Notes: generated from the letters alone by a model not told the origin. DNA of 7,647 bases from CAZVJA01 sp964626885 (GCA_964626885.1 CAZVJA010000241.1:1-7647); one strand, 5' to 3'. Positions 1 to 6,881 are shown, counted from the first letter of the stretch. A program made the numbers and translations.

Positions 1-235
1 ATCAAAAGGAAAGACTACCACTTAAAGACTGGTACCATACCCGGGGGCGGGTCACGGGGAGTTTCAAAACTTCGTGGCGGCAAGCTGCCAGCTAGTCGAT
101 CTTTGGACGAGATCGGAAATAACAGTCCTTCGGACACCGACGCTGACAGCGTCGGCCACGAGATAGAGGTTATGAAACTGCCTCTCGTCATTCTCGGCGC
201 GTGGTGGGGCTCATTACCGAGGGGACAATCAAAAC
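1..235. other. Left-edge intergenic stretch, no convincing gene
   Basis: This stretch lies downstream of the DUF1295 gene. I see no frame with a ribosome binding site and recognisable protein content. A plus-strand frame is open from base 1 to 531, but it runs deep into the antisense of the DUF1295 gene and uses an unremarkable, partly rare-codon mix. A 58-codon minus-strand frame starting near 199 has a low-complexity, proline- and serine-rich translation with no family resemblance. Visible structure is limited to a 7-base direct repeat (aaagact at 10-16 and 24-30), a 5-bp inverted repeat around 39-52 and the paired hairpins at 125-155, annotated separately. Confidence 0.5.
125..155 (-). terminator. 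Tandem hairpins, possible operon terminator
   Basis: Two adjacent inverted repeats lie about 80-110 bases after the DUF1295 stop codon. The first met by minus-strand transcription is 137-155, an 8-bp perfect G+C-rich stem (137-144 with 148-155) and a 3-base loop. The second is 125-135, a 4-bp stem with a 3-base loop. The minus strand then reads CTGTTATTTCC, which is only a weak U tract. Position fits the end of the operon, but the poor T run means this could be an mRNA 3' stabilising structure or chance. Confidence 0.35.
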
Positions 236-1027
236 CTATTTCTTTGGAATGTTCGGAGGAGCTGGGAAGAATGCGTTGGTCCGTTTTTTGTAATCCGCAT
301 ACCCGGGCCGGCGATCAACGATCGTCGATTCGAGCAGTGTCACTCCCGACACCTTCATCAGCAGGACCGACATCAGCAGCGAACTGGCGATTGTCCACCA
401 GGCCCCTCCTGTGGCGGCGATCACATACAACCCCCACCAGACGCAGAAATCGCCGAAATAGTTGGGATGCCGCGTGTACCTCCACAAGCCTCTGTCCATC
501 ACTTTTCCAGCGTTCGTGGGGTCTGCTTTAAACTTCCCGAGTTGCGAGTCTCCGATCGATTCAAATGCGAAACCGATGCACCACGTGGCGACTCCCATAC
601 CATCTAGCCAGCCGAGTGGCCGGGAAGAACTCGCGACCGCCGCGACTTGAATTGGCCACGAAACGAACCAGAGAATCACTCCCTGCAACAAGAACACAGT
701 AAACAAGCTGACCCCCCAGAATTTCCTGCCATGATGCTCTCGCATCTTCCGGTATCTTCGATCCTCGCCATGTCCCCAATTTCGCCAGAGCAGAAACAGC
801 GAGAGCCGCAAACCCCACACAGTCGTTAGGATTGCGAGCAACCACACTCGACCTGCGGGTGGCCAATTGAGAGCCAAGGCGATCCAGGCAACGAGGACAA
901 ACCCAGCTCCCCAGAACGGATCGATAATACTAGCGTCTCGCCGCAGCAGGCTGGCCATCCACAACAGCAGCATCAGCGACAGGAGAATCGCGATAGTGGG
1001 TACCAGCGTCTCAGCGAACGATTGCAC
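236..1027 (-). CDS. DUF1295 polytopic membrane protein (steroid-reductase/ICMT-like fold)
   Basis: A 263-residue integral membrane protein. Hydrophobic segments are visible at roughly 8-27, 39-55, 61-81, 104-124, 143-157 and 193-226. The family signature is clear: D-P-F-W-G near 36-40, G-L-W-R-Y-T-R-H-P-N-Y-F-G at about 180-192 followed by a Trp-rich stretch, and a C-terminal P-G-Y-x-x-Y near 241-246. DUF1295 resembles the C-terminal domain of steroid 5-alpha-reductases and isoprenylcysteine methyltransferases, so a membrane reductase or methyl-transfer role on a lipid is plausible. The exact reaction is unknown. The start is GTG, with an AGGG at 1039-1036 eight bases upstream; an ATG at 1034 is out of frame. 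It follows the second methyltransferase after a 21-base gap and is probably the last gene of the operon. Length is normal for the family. Its place beside CFA-type genes suggests it acts on the same modified acyl chains. Confidence 0.9.
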   Translation of the reverse strand: MQSFAETLVPTIAILLSLMLLLWMASLLRRDASIIDPFWGAGFVLVAWIALALNWPPAGRVWLLAILTTVWGLRLSLFLLWRNWGHGEDRRYRKMREHHGRKFWGVSLFTVFLLQGVILWFVSWPIQVAAVASSSRPLGWLDGMGVATWCIGFAFESIGDSQLGKFKADPTNAGKVMDRGLWRYTRHPNYFGDFCVWWGLYVIAATGGAWWTIASSLLMSVLLMKVSGVTLLESTIVDRRPGYADYKKRTNAFFPAPPNIPKK

Positions 1028-1048
1028 AACTCATTCCCTAATGGTTGC

Positions 1049-2113
1049 TCAACAGACCGGTTCCAGCAGCACATGAGATACGAACCATTCTTCTCCGCGA
1101 TTGCAACCGAATAGCTCGGCCACTGCGAGAAAGAACATTCTCCAGCGCTGCAGCCAGCGACGGGCTTCCGCGGCTCCATACTCGCTTCGAAGAATTGGCA
1201 ACACGTCCCATGTGTGCCTGTCGAGGTTGGCCAGCCATGCCTCAGCGGTCCGCTCGTAGTGCGTTCCGTCCCATTTCCATTCCGAGGTGACTTGAAGATG
1301 CCGATCGAATCGCCGCAGCAAATCGCGGCTCGGCATGATGCCCCCCGTAAAGAAGTATCGTCCCATCCAGTTCGCATTTCCCACCGTCTCGAAAGGATAA
1401 GAAAATTGGCGATGACAAAAGTGATGGACAAACAGCTTACCGTCGGAACGCAGCCATGACGCGATCCGCGCCAGCAGCAGTTCGTAATTTCGCATATGCT
1501 CGAACATTTCGACGGAGACAACCCGGTCAAATAGGAGCCTCTTGCCGAAGAGACGCCACGGATCGAAGTCATTCATGTCCGCCGTGACAATCCGCAGGTT
1601 CTTAAGACCGCGTCGTTCGATTTGCCGGTCGATGAACTTTTTTTGCGGCCTTGAATTGGAAACCGCGGTGATGCGGCTGTGAGGATAGCGCTCCGCCATC
1701 CAGAGGGAGAGAGAGCCCCAGCCACAACCGAGTTCCAGCACGTCCTGATCTTCCGCTAATCCGGCTCGTTCGCACGTGATCGATAATGCCGCGTCCTCTG
1801 CTTCCGCGAGGGTGTGTACATCCGACGGCCAGAAACAACAGCTGTATTTCCGTCTTGGCCCGAGTACCGTCGAGAAGAATTCTGCCGGAAGTTCGTAATG
1901 CTGTTCGTTTGCTTTATCGGGAACAAGGGCGATCGGCCCGGTCCGCAGCGATGTCAACAACTCGGCCGTCCCAGTTTCCGAAGAGCTGACAGGCCCATGT
2001 TCGGCGCAAGCGCGGAGTCGCTCGAAACATAGCCGGCGTATGGCGATTCGGGTGAACATGTCGGGGACGATCCCGCGCTCCACCGCTTCTAACCCCATGG
2101 AGAGGAGAGTCAT
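1049..2113 (-). CDS. CFA-family SAM methyltransferase, second copy (coclaurine N-methyltransferase-like branch)
   Basis: A 354-residue SAM-dependent methyltransferase of the cyclopropane-fatty-acid-synthase superfamily. The SAM-binding motif I, L-E-L-G-C-G-W-G-S, lies at 126-134. Residues aligning with the bicarbonate/active site of E. coli CFA synthase are present: Cys92 in Y-S-C, Glu205 in M-F-E-H, His230 in L-F-V-H and Tyr286 in H-Y. The motifs F-C-H-R (232-235) and F-F-T-G-G-I-M-P-S (254-262) are typical of a branch that includes coclaurine-N-methyltransferase-like proteins, so the substrate might be a lipid or an amine rather than a phospholipid double bond. Residues 1-65 form a short helical N-terminal region, much smaller than the E. 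coli N-domain. The start is ATG at 2113, which overlaps the upstream TGA (ATGA) and has AGGAG seven bases before it. The in-frame ATG at 2119 has only one base of spacing. Only about a third of this protein resembles its upstream neighbour, so this is not a recent tandem duplicate. Confidence 0.88.
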   Translation of the reverse strand: MTLLSMGLEAVERGIVPDMFTRIAIRRLCFERLRACAEHGPVSSSETGTAELLTSLRTGPIALVPDKANEQHYELPAEFFSTVLGPRRKYSCCFWPSDVHTLAEAEDAALSITCERAGLAEDQDVLELGCGWGSLSLWMAERYPHSRITAVSNSRPQKKFIDRQIERRGLKNLRIVTADMNDFDPWRLFGKRLLFDRVVSVEMFEHMRNYELLLARIASWLRSDGKLFVHHFCHRQFSYPFETVGNANWMGRYFFTGGIMPSRDLLRRFDRHLQVTSEWKWDGTHYERTAEAWLANLDRHTWDVLPILRSEYGAAEARRWLQRWRMFFLAVAELFGCNRGEEWFVSHVLLEPVC

Positions 2114-3459
2114 GGACATTCTCCTGTCAATGTCGCGTAGTCAGCCCCATTCGAACAGTCTTGCAGTCGATCCAGCCGGTCAATTGAATGGCCGGTGCTC
2201 CATGTGCTGATCTGCAGTGCGTCACGCCGACAGGCTGGCTTGTCGAATTGCACCTGCACGACGCTTGTCTGCCGCTCCTCGAACGCGGCCTCGCAGTAAC
2301 AGAGGTAATATGTCCAGAGACGGAGGAATTCTTCCGCGTAGCCCAGGCAGCGCACATCGTTGAGACGATCCTCGAACGCACGCCGCCATTGGCGCAACGT
2401 CTCTGCGTAGTGCAGTCCGAAATCCTCAACATGCACGAGCCGCAGGTCGGTCGCACGAGCGGTCGATTCGATCATCGCCCCCAGCGACGGCAGGCAACCT
2501 CCAGGAAAAACATATCGCTGGATGAAATCCACAGAGTCCAAATACTCGTCGTAACGCTGGTCGGGCATCGTGATGCCTTGAATCACGGCGGTACCTTCAG
2601 GCTCCAAAAGTTCGCTGCATTTGCGGAAATAGCAGTCGAAGTTTGGATGTCCCACCGCTTCGATCATTTCGATCGAGACCAGTTTGTCGAACTGGCCGGA
2701 AAGATCGCGATAATCCTGGTTCAGCAGTGTTATGTGGCGCGATAATCCGGCGGAGTGAATACGCTCACGGGCGGTTTCAAACTGCTGACGAGAGATTGTC
2801 GTAGTCGTCACCCGGCAGCCGTAGTTTGTTGCGGCATGGATGGCGAAGCCCCCCCACCCCGTGCCGATTTCGAGCAGGTGGTCGCCGGGCCGAAGATCGA
2901 GCTTGCGACAGATGCGATCGAATTTCTCAATCGACGCGTCGTGTAACGTGGAGTCCGCTGTCCTGAAGATCCCGCTCGAATAAGCCAGCGTGTCGTCGAG
3001 CCACAGGCGGAAGAAGTCATTTCCCAGATCGTAATGGGCCGCGATATTCGCGCGGCTGCCGGCTTTCGTGTTCGCGCGGAACCAGTGACGCAGACGATTC
3101 CAGATCGACGACAAGCCGAATAGAGACCGACCAACCCGCCGACGAGCGTCGCTGTTTCGCAAGAGGATTCGGATCAGCGATGTCAGATCGTCGCACTCCC
3201 ATTCCCCGCGAATATACGCTTCGGCGGCCCCCATGCTGCCGCCGACCAGCAACCGGCGATAAAATCCCGGATCGTGTACGCGAACAAATGCAGGGAGTCC
3301 TTCGGGGGCACCGATTTGGACCTCACCGGCAGCGTCGCTTAAGACGACATACCCGTGCCGGAGATTCTGCAGCCTCCGCAGCAGAGTCCGGCGGGCAAGT
3401 TGATCGACTGAACCATATCGAACCGACACATGTGATTTTTCCTGCAACGACAGATTCAC
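2110..3459 (-). CDS. Cyclopropane-fatty-acyl-phospholipid synthase family methyltransferase, first copy
   Basis: A 449-residue protein with the two-part layout of CFA synthases: an N-terminal lipid-binding-like domain (about 20-130, including A-Y-I-R-G-E-W-E-C-D-D-L at 81-92) and a class I methyltransferase domain (about 135-405). H-Y-D-L-G-N-D-F-F is at 142-150 and motif I, L-E-I-G-T-G-W-G-G, at 196-204. The domain also has D-Y-R-D-L at 249-253, the acidic Glu267, F-P-G-G-C-L-P-S at 318-325 and Tyr351. The family transfers a methyl group from SAM to a cis double bond of a membrane acyl chain at the cytoplasmic face. Against E. coli CFA synthase, the bicarbonate-site Cys139 is Ser162 here and His266 is Gln294. 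It may therefore make a methyl-branched or methylene product, as UfaA1 does in tuberculostearate synthesis, rather than a cyclopropane. The start is GTG in a GTGA overlap with the DUF1365 stop, backed by AGGAG eight bases upstream. The last 40 or so residues are a polar tail without family resemblance. Confidence 0.92.
   Translation of the reverse strand: MNLSLQEKSHVSVRYGSVDQLARRTLLRRLQNLRHGYVVLSDAAGEVQIGAPEGLPAFVRVHDPGFYRRLLVGGSMGAAEAYIRGEWECDDLTSLIRILLRNSDARRRVGRSLFGLSSIWNRLRHWFRANTKAGSRANIAAHYDLGNDFFRLWLDDTLAYSSGIFRTADSTLHDASIEKFDRICRKLDLRPGDHLLEIGTGWGGFAIHAATNYGCRVTTTTISRQQFETARERIHSAGLSRHITLLNQDYRDLSGQFDKLVSIEMIEAVGHPNFDCYFRKCSELLEPEGTAVIQGITMPDQRYDEYLDSVDFIQRYVFPGGCLPSLGAMIESTARATDLRLVHVEDFGLHYAETLRQWRRAFEDRLNDVRCLGYAEEFLRLWTYYLCYCEAAFEERQTSVVQVQFDKPACRRDALQISTWSTGHSIDRLDRLQDCSNGADYATLTGECP
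2121..2125 (-). promoter_or_regulatory. Ribosome binding site deciding the start of the second methyltransferase
   Basis: AGGAG on the minus strand, inside the end of the first methyltransferase gene. It is seven bases from the ATG at 2113 but only one base from the ATG at 2119, so 2113 is the better start. This gives a 4-base ATGA overlap typical of translational coupling. Confidence 0.75.
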
Positions 3460-4316
3460 GAGTGCAGCTCCTGGAGTATTTTCGTGGTTTCCAATTCGGC
3501 GGGTTCAACAGGTTCTTGGGTCTTTTGTTCCGCGGCAGGGGATGCGGCGGAATGGCGTACCGTTCTCGGATGGGGAACGAACGGTACTCCCTTCCTCCAG
3601 AGGCGAAATGCCTGCCCGTAGATGCCCGCGAAAATCCGGGCTGTCATGAGTGGGTACCGAGCCAGGATTCCCATTCGGCTGGACGGCGTCATCGGAGTGC
3701 GATTGAGTACCAGCATAGCGTCGAAGATTTTTCCGTCGGCGTCATGGTTTTCGATATGGACCGACAATCTGTTTCCGGGGGTCGTCATCCGCCAGCGATA
3801 GTCCATCTCCATGCGCAGAAAGGGAGAGACGTGAAAACTTTTCGGATGAGCGACTCGGTAGTGTCCACAGATTTCGGAAGCAGACTTCGCACCGCGCATG
3901 TCAAGAACGTAGGTGTGCTGCTCGCCCCAGGGGGTGTTATTGACTTCCGCAACAACCGCGTTGACCGTTGTCCCGGTCTCATCAAAACAGTAGTAGAGGC
4001 TGACAGGGTTCATCTCGAAGCCGAAGTAGCGGAAGTTTGTGAGCAACCGAATCGAACCGGAGGGCTGAAAACCGAGTCTTGTTTTGACCAGGCCACGCAC
4101 CGAGTCGTTGAGCGGTTGGCCAGGATCGCCGAGATGGTCCTCACGACTAAAACGAGCAACGGCGGGCCAGCGCGATGACCAAAGCCCCGGAGAACCGAAC
4201 AGACTCTCAAGCTCATCGAGATCGACGTAGACCATGAACAGTGCATACGAGAACTCATGCCGAACGGGGCGATACCGGCGATGCTGAATTTGTCCTTCGT
4301 AGAAGCAGGTTTGCAT
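3456..4316 (-). CDS. DUF1365 family protein
   Basis: A 286-residue protein with all the landmarks of DUF1365. These are the opening M-Q-T-C-F-Y-E-G with H-R-R-Y at 12-15, R-E-D-H-L-G-D at 58-64, L-L-T-N-F-R-Y-F-G-F-E-M-N-P-V-S at 91-106, E-V-N-N-T-P-W-G-E at 124-132, K-S-F-H-V-S-P-F at 159-166 and I-Y-G-Q-A near 232-236. The molecular function is not established. The gene is almost always found between an FAD oxidoreductase and a CFA-type methyltransferase, as here, which points to a partner or auxiliary enzyme in acyl-chain modification. I chose the ATG at 4316 because family members begin at this Y-E-G segment. A TTG at 4358 would overlap the upstream TGA (TTGA) but adds 14 residues unlike the family. 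The ATG has only a weak GAG-type ribosome binding site, so coupling to the upstream gene is likely. The last 35 residues (after R-T-V-R) are a Glu- and Pro-rich tail that looks disordered. Confidence 0.92.
   Translation of the reverse strand: MQTCFYEGQIQHRRYRPVRHEFSYALFMVYVDLDELESLFGSPGLWSSRWPAVARFSREDHLGDPGQPLNDSVRGLVKTRLGFQPSGSIRLLTNFRYFGFEMNPVSLYYCFDETGTTVNAVVAEVNNTPWGEQHTYVLDMRGAKSASEICGHYRVAHPKSFHVSPFLRMEMDYRWRMTTPGNRLSVHIENHDADGKIFDAMLVLNRTPMTPSSRMGILARYPLMTARIFAGIYGQAFRLWRKGVPFVPHPRTVRHSAASPAAEQKTQEPVEPAELETTKILQELHS
3468..3472 (-). promoter_or_regulatory. Ribosome binding site supporting a GTG start of the first methyltransferase
   Basis: AGGAG on the minus strand within the last codons of the DUF1365 gene, eight bases before the GTG at 3459. 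It supports this non-ATG start and the GTGA stop-start overlap. Confidence 0.75.
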
Positions 4317-4354
4317 AAGTTCACTCGCACCAAACCTGTAACAGCCGGGGCACG

Positions 4355-5680
4355 TCAACTTTCAAGAACGACGGGTTGCAGCCTTGAATGATTTCGGGGG
4401 GACTCGCTCGAAGCTCTTGATGCCGTTTCGAGGCTACGGCACACCGCCAGCGCGCTGACAACCCCATCCTCATGGAAGCCGTTGCGCCAATACGCCCCAC
4501 AGAAAGAGGACCGGTTCACGTTGATCAGCTCGGCATGCCGGGACTGAGCAGCTTCTCGCCGCGTCGTGAACACCGGATGCTCGTACACGAACCGCCCAAG
4601 CACCTTCGCCGGATCGATATATTTCTCCCCGTTGAGAGTGACATTGAAAACATGCCGCGACTGCAGGTGCTGAAGAATGTTCATGCAATATGTCACGGTG
4701 GCGCGGCTATCAGCTTCATGGGAAACGAAATAATTCCAACTGGCCCACGCGCGGCGTCGCTGCGGCAGAATCGCGGAATCAGTATGGAGCAGAGCGACGT
4801 TGCGCTCGTACGGAAACGCACTCAAAACCTCTCGTTCCGTCCGCGATGGATCGGCCAACATCCGCAACGCCTGATCCGAATGACAGGCGAACACGACATG
4901 GTCGAAAGATTCGGTTTCGCCATTTCGCGGGGTGACATCGACTCGGTCCGGATGCCGACGCACCACCTGCACGGGGATCCGTAATCGAACGTCGACTCCT
5001 CTGCGAAATCGTTGCTGTAAGGCGTCAACGTACGATCGGGAACCTCCTTCGACTACCTTCCAGGTGGGGCGATCACTCAAACTGAGGAGTCCATGATTTC
5101 GATAAAACTCGATTACGAATCTTATCGGAAACTCGGCAAAACGATCGGTCGGGCAGGACCAGATGGCGGAACCCATCGGCAGGAGATAGTGCTCTGCAAA
5201 TTCGCGTGTAAAGCGACCCTGTGCGAGAAACTCGCGCACGGTCACGTTTTCGCGTGGTTTGTTGGGGGCGTCTGGAGAGAAGTGTGTCAATGCGTTCCGG
5301 TTAAAGCGCAGAATATCGCGCAGCATGAGATAGAACCGCAGTCGCAGCAGATTCCGACGTTGCGCAAATAATCCGTTGATGGACGACCCGTTGTATTCGA
5401 GCCCCGAGCGTTCCGAACGAACGCTGAAACTCATGGAGGTCGGCCGGGTGGCGACGTTCAGTTCCGAGAGGAATGCGGTGAAGTGTGGATAGGTTCGCTC
5501 GTTGAACACGATGAACCCGGTGTCAATCGCATGATGTTCTCCGCCAATTTCAACATCCACCGTGTGGGTGTGCCCACCCAGGTAATCGTTCGCCTCGAAG
5601 AGCGTTACTTGGTGTTCTCGGAAGAGCCGATAGGTGGCCGTCAGCCCGGAGATCCCAGAACCGATGATGGCAATCCGCAT
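4355..5680 (-). CDS. NAD(P)/FAD-dependent amine-oxidase-like oxidoreductase
   Basis: A 441-residue flavoprotein. The N-terminus is a classic Rossmann dinucleotide fold: beta strand R-I-A-I-I-G-S-G-I-S-G-L with G-x-G-x-x-G at 7-12 and the ribose-binding Glu29 in F-E-A-N, followed by the amine-oxidase-type L-G-G-H at 34-37. The C-terminal FAD segment C-G-A-Y-W-R-N-G-F-H-E-D-G at 394-406 is complete. The middle, including L-P-M-G-S-A-I-W-S at 167-175 and W-K-V-V-E-G-G-S-R at 207-215, matches the branch that accompanies DUF1365 and CFA-type genes (the M. tuberculosis Rv0449c type, from memory). It probably oxidises or reduces a modified acyl intermediate using FAD, but no substrate is visible. 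The ATG has GAGG at 5691-5688, seven bases upstream. It starts 41 bases after the sigma factor stop with no terminator between them, so it is probably co-transcribed with it. Confidence 0.92.
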   Translation of the reverse strand: MRIAIIGSGISGLTATYRLFREHQVTLFEANDYLGGHTHTVDVEIGGEHHAIDTGFIVFNERTYPHFTAFLSELNVATRPTSMSFSVRSERSGLEYNGSSINGLFAQRRNLLRLRFYLMLRDILRFNRNALTHFSPDAPNKPRENVTVREFLAQGRFTREFAEHYLLPMGSAIWSCPTDRFAEFPIRFVIEFYRNHGLLSLSDRPTWKVVEGGSRSYVDALQQRFRRGVDVRLRIPVQVVRRHPDRVDVTPRNGETESFDHVVFACHSDQALRMLADPSRTEREVLSAFPYERNVALLHTDSAILPQRRRAWASWNYFVSHEADSRATVTYCMNILQHLQSRHVFNVTLNGEKYIDPAKVLGRFVYEHPVFTTRREAAQSRHAELINVNRSSFCGAYWRNGFHEDGVVSALAVCRSLETASRASSESPRNHSRLQPVVLES

Positions 5681-5721
5681 CGGCGTGCCTCGCAGAAGTA
5701 TGGGGGGAGAGCAATCCTTCG

Positions 5722-6771
5722 TTATTCCGGCTCGGACCTGTTTTCTAACTCGTCAGGAAACTCTTTTCTGGCAGCTTCACGGAGCTGTTCCACGGCGTGC
5801 ATCTGAAGTTGGCGGATCCGCTCCTTACTCAGACCCAGCTTGGCACCGACTTCCATCAAGGTCTGAGGAGCAGATTCGTCTGCCACACCGAAGCGAAGAG
5901 AGAGAATCGTCTGATCGCGCGCATTAAACTCATCTTCGATGTAACGCATGATCCATTGGTATCGCTGAAAACGGTCCCTGTGGAAGTCCTGCGCGTCGAC
6001 GTCGGATGAAAAGCCGACCACTGTCTCTCGCTCGAGAGATCCGGCGGTCTTCAACGGATCCTTCTTACGACGATAGAGAGAATGATAGAACTCGCGGCGA
6101 ATGGCGTGCGTTGCATAAGTGCTGAAACGGAACCCACGAGAAGCATCGAATTTTTCGATGGCTTTCAACAGCACAAGGTAGCCGTCGCTGAGCAACTCAT
6201 CGAACCGGTTCGCCTCTTTGGCAAAACGCCTAGCGATCGACGCCACAAGACGCGTGTTTGCACAGAGGATGCGGTTCCGGAAACAGGCGGCCAATCCCAG
6301 CAGCCGCTCAATCTCCGCGATTTCCGCCGCATTTGGGTTCTGCGGGCAAAGCCGCGAGCGGTGGGAATTCGCAAGAAACTTTGCGAAGTTCATGCATTGA
6401 AACAGGCGGCGCTCCTCGTCGGCCTCCAGCAGCGGCACACTATGCATGGACCCGTTAGCGAGACTCGATGCCTGTGTCGCGACGTTTGAAGATTGTTCTT
6501 CGCCGGCGTCGAGAGCCTCCATCTCATGTCGCAGCCGTGTACTCATCGACCGACTCTTGAACGCGGCATCATGAATGAACGAGATTTCGTGAGAGATGAG
6601 AGCTTGGACCCGCAAGGTCAGCACAGCCACGTCGATCTCGGCTGAGGCATCGGTTGTCTTCCAACTGGCAGGTTCTCCTGCTGTCCTGGCGTGCTGATGC
6701 GACTCCGACCTTCTCTGCTTCAGGACGGGGTTGCAGGAACGGCGTTTTCTGATGTCACACAAAGTCGTCAT
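5722..6771 (-). CDS. Sigma-70 family RNA polymerase sigma factor, regions 1.2-2-4, planctomycete type
   Basis: A 349-residue sigma factor that should direct RNA polymerase to a specific promoter set. A region 1.2-like segment, E-A-D-E-E-R-R-L-F-Q-C-M-N, lies at 116-128. Region 2 spans about 165-232, with the core-binding F-D-E-L-L-S-D-G at 190-197 and the -10 recognition part G-F-R-F-S-T-Y-A-T-H-A-I-R-R at 213-226. Region 4 spans 284-333, with the helix-turn-helix L-G-L-S-K-E-R-I-R-Q-L-Q at 312-323. The roughly 50-residue link between regions 2 and 4 shows no recognisable region 3. This is larger than an ECF sigma factor and unlike SigK or RpoE of comparable loci. The start is ATG at 6771 with a weak AGGG six bases upstream. 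A later ATG at 6546 would lose the S-F-I-H-x-x-x-F motif (64-71) that planctomycete relatives share. No anti-sigma gene lies next to it. It leads the lipid-modification genes and may control them and itself. Confidence 0.88.
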   Translation of the reverse strand: MTTLCDIRKRRSCNPVLKQRRSESHQHARTAGEPASWKTTDASAEIDVAVLTLRVQALISHEISFIHDAAFKSRSMSTRLRHEMEALDAGEEQSSNVATQASSLANGSMHSVPLLEADEERRLFQCMNFAKFLANSHRSRLCPQNPNAAEIAEIERLLGLAACFRNRILCANTRLVASIARRFAKEANRFDELLSDGYLVLLKAIEKFDASRGFRFSTYATHAIRREFYHSLYRRKKDPLKTAGSLERETVVGFSSDVDAQDFHRDRFQRYQWIMRYIEDEFNARDQTILSLRFGVADESAPQTLMEVGAKLGLSKERIRQLQMHAVEQLREAARKEFPDELENRSEPE

Positions 6772-6822
6772 CGGAGACCCTGGAGAAAAGAGAGCTTTTA
6801 TCGGAAGTAGCGTCGTTGGATT
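6772..6822 (-). promoter_or_regulatory. Short leader of the sigma factor gene, candidate weak promoter
   Basis: Because a strong terminator precedes it, the sigma gene needs its own promoter in roughly these 51 bases or in the terminator's tail. The best -10-like element is GATAAA at 6802-6797 (4 of 6 matches to TATAAT). A poor -35-like TTTAAT sits at 6825-6820, overlapping the terminator T run, with a 17-base spacer. The match is weak enough that an alternative sigma factor may be used, or that read-through from the FAS1 promoter feeds the operon. Confidence 0.25.
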
Positions 6823-6867
6823 AAAACGGCGGCGCGTCACCCGATAGTCCGTGCCGGGTGACGCGCC
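6823..6867 (-). terminator. Intrinsic terminator after the FAS1 gene
   Basis: A perfect 13-bp inverted repeat (6831-6843 with 6855-6867), very G+C-rich with an 11-base loop, begins 14 bases after the FAS1 stop. Minus-strand transcription then meets GCCGTTTTAA, with the T run at 6826-6823. This is a textbook Rho-independent layout apart from the short T run and three intervening bases. It separates the FAS1 transcript from the sigma factor operon, or attenuates read-through into it. Confidence 0.85.
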
Positions 6868-6881
6868 CCACTGAAAGGGTC

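Noticed and set aside
973..1572. 199-codon minus-strand frame overlapping the second methyltransferase
   Set aside because: It is the wrong frame of a gene with clear methyltransferase motifs. The content is low-complexity Ser, Arg and Cys, and there is no start signal.
2188..2745. 185-codon plus-strand open frame
   Set aside because: It is antisense to the first methyltransferase gene, and its translation shows no family motif.
1049..3459. Recent tandem duplication of the two methyltransferase genes
   Set aside because: The proteins differ in length, N-terminal domain, active-site residues and C-terminal motifs, so they are distant superfamily members rather than recent copies.
3180..4178. 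332-codon plus-strand open frame
   Set aside because: It lies wholly antisense to two well-supported genes (the first methyltransferase and DUF1365). Its translation is Arg- and Gly-rich with no recognisable domain, as expected for a shadow frame in G+C-rich coding DNA.
4472..4984. 170-codon plus-strand open frame
   Set aside because: It is antisense to the C-terminal half of the flavoprotein, which is intact and full-length.
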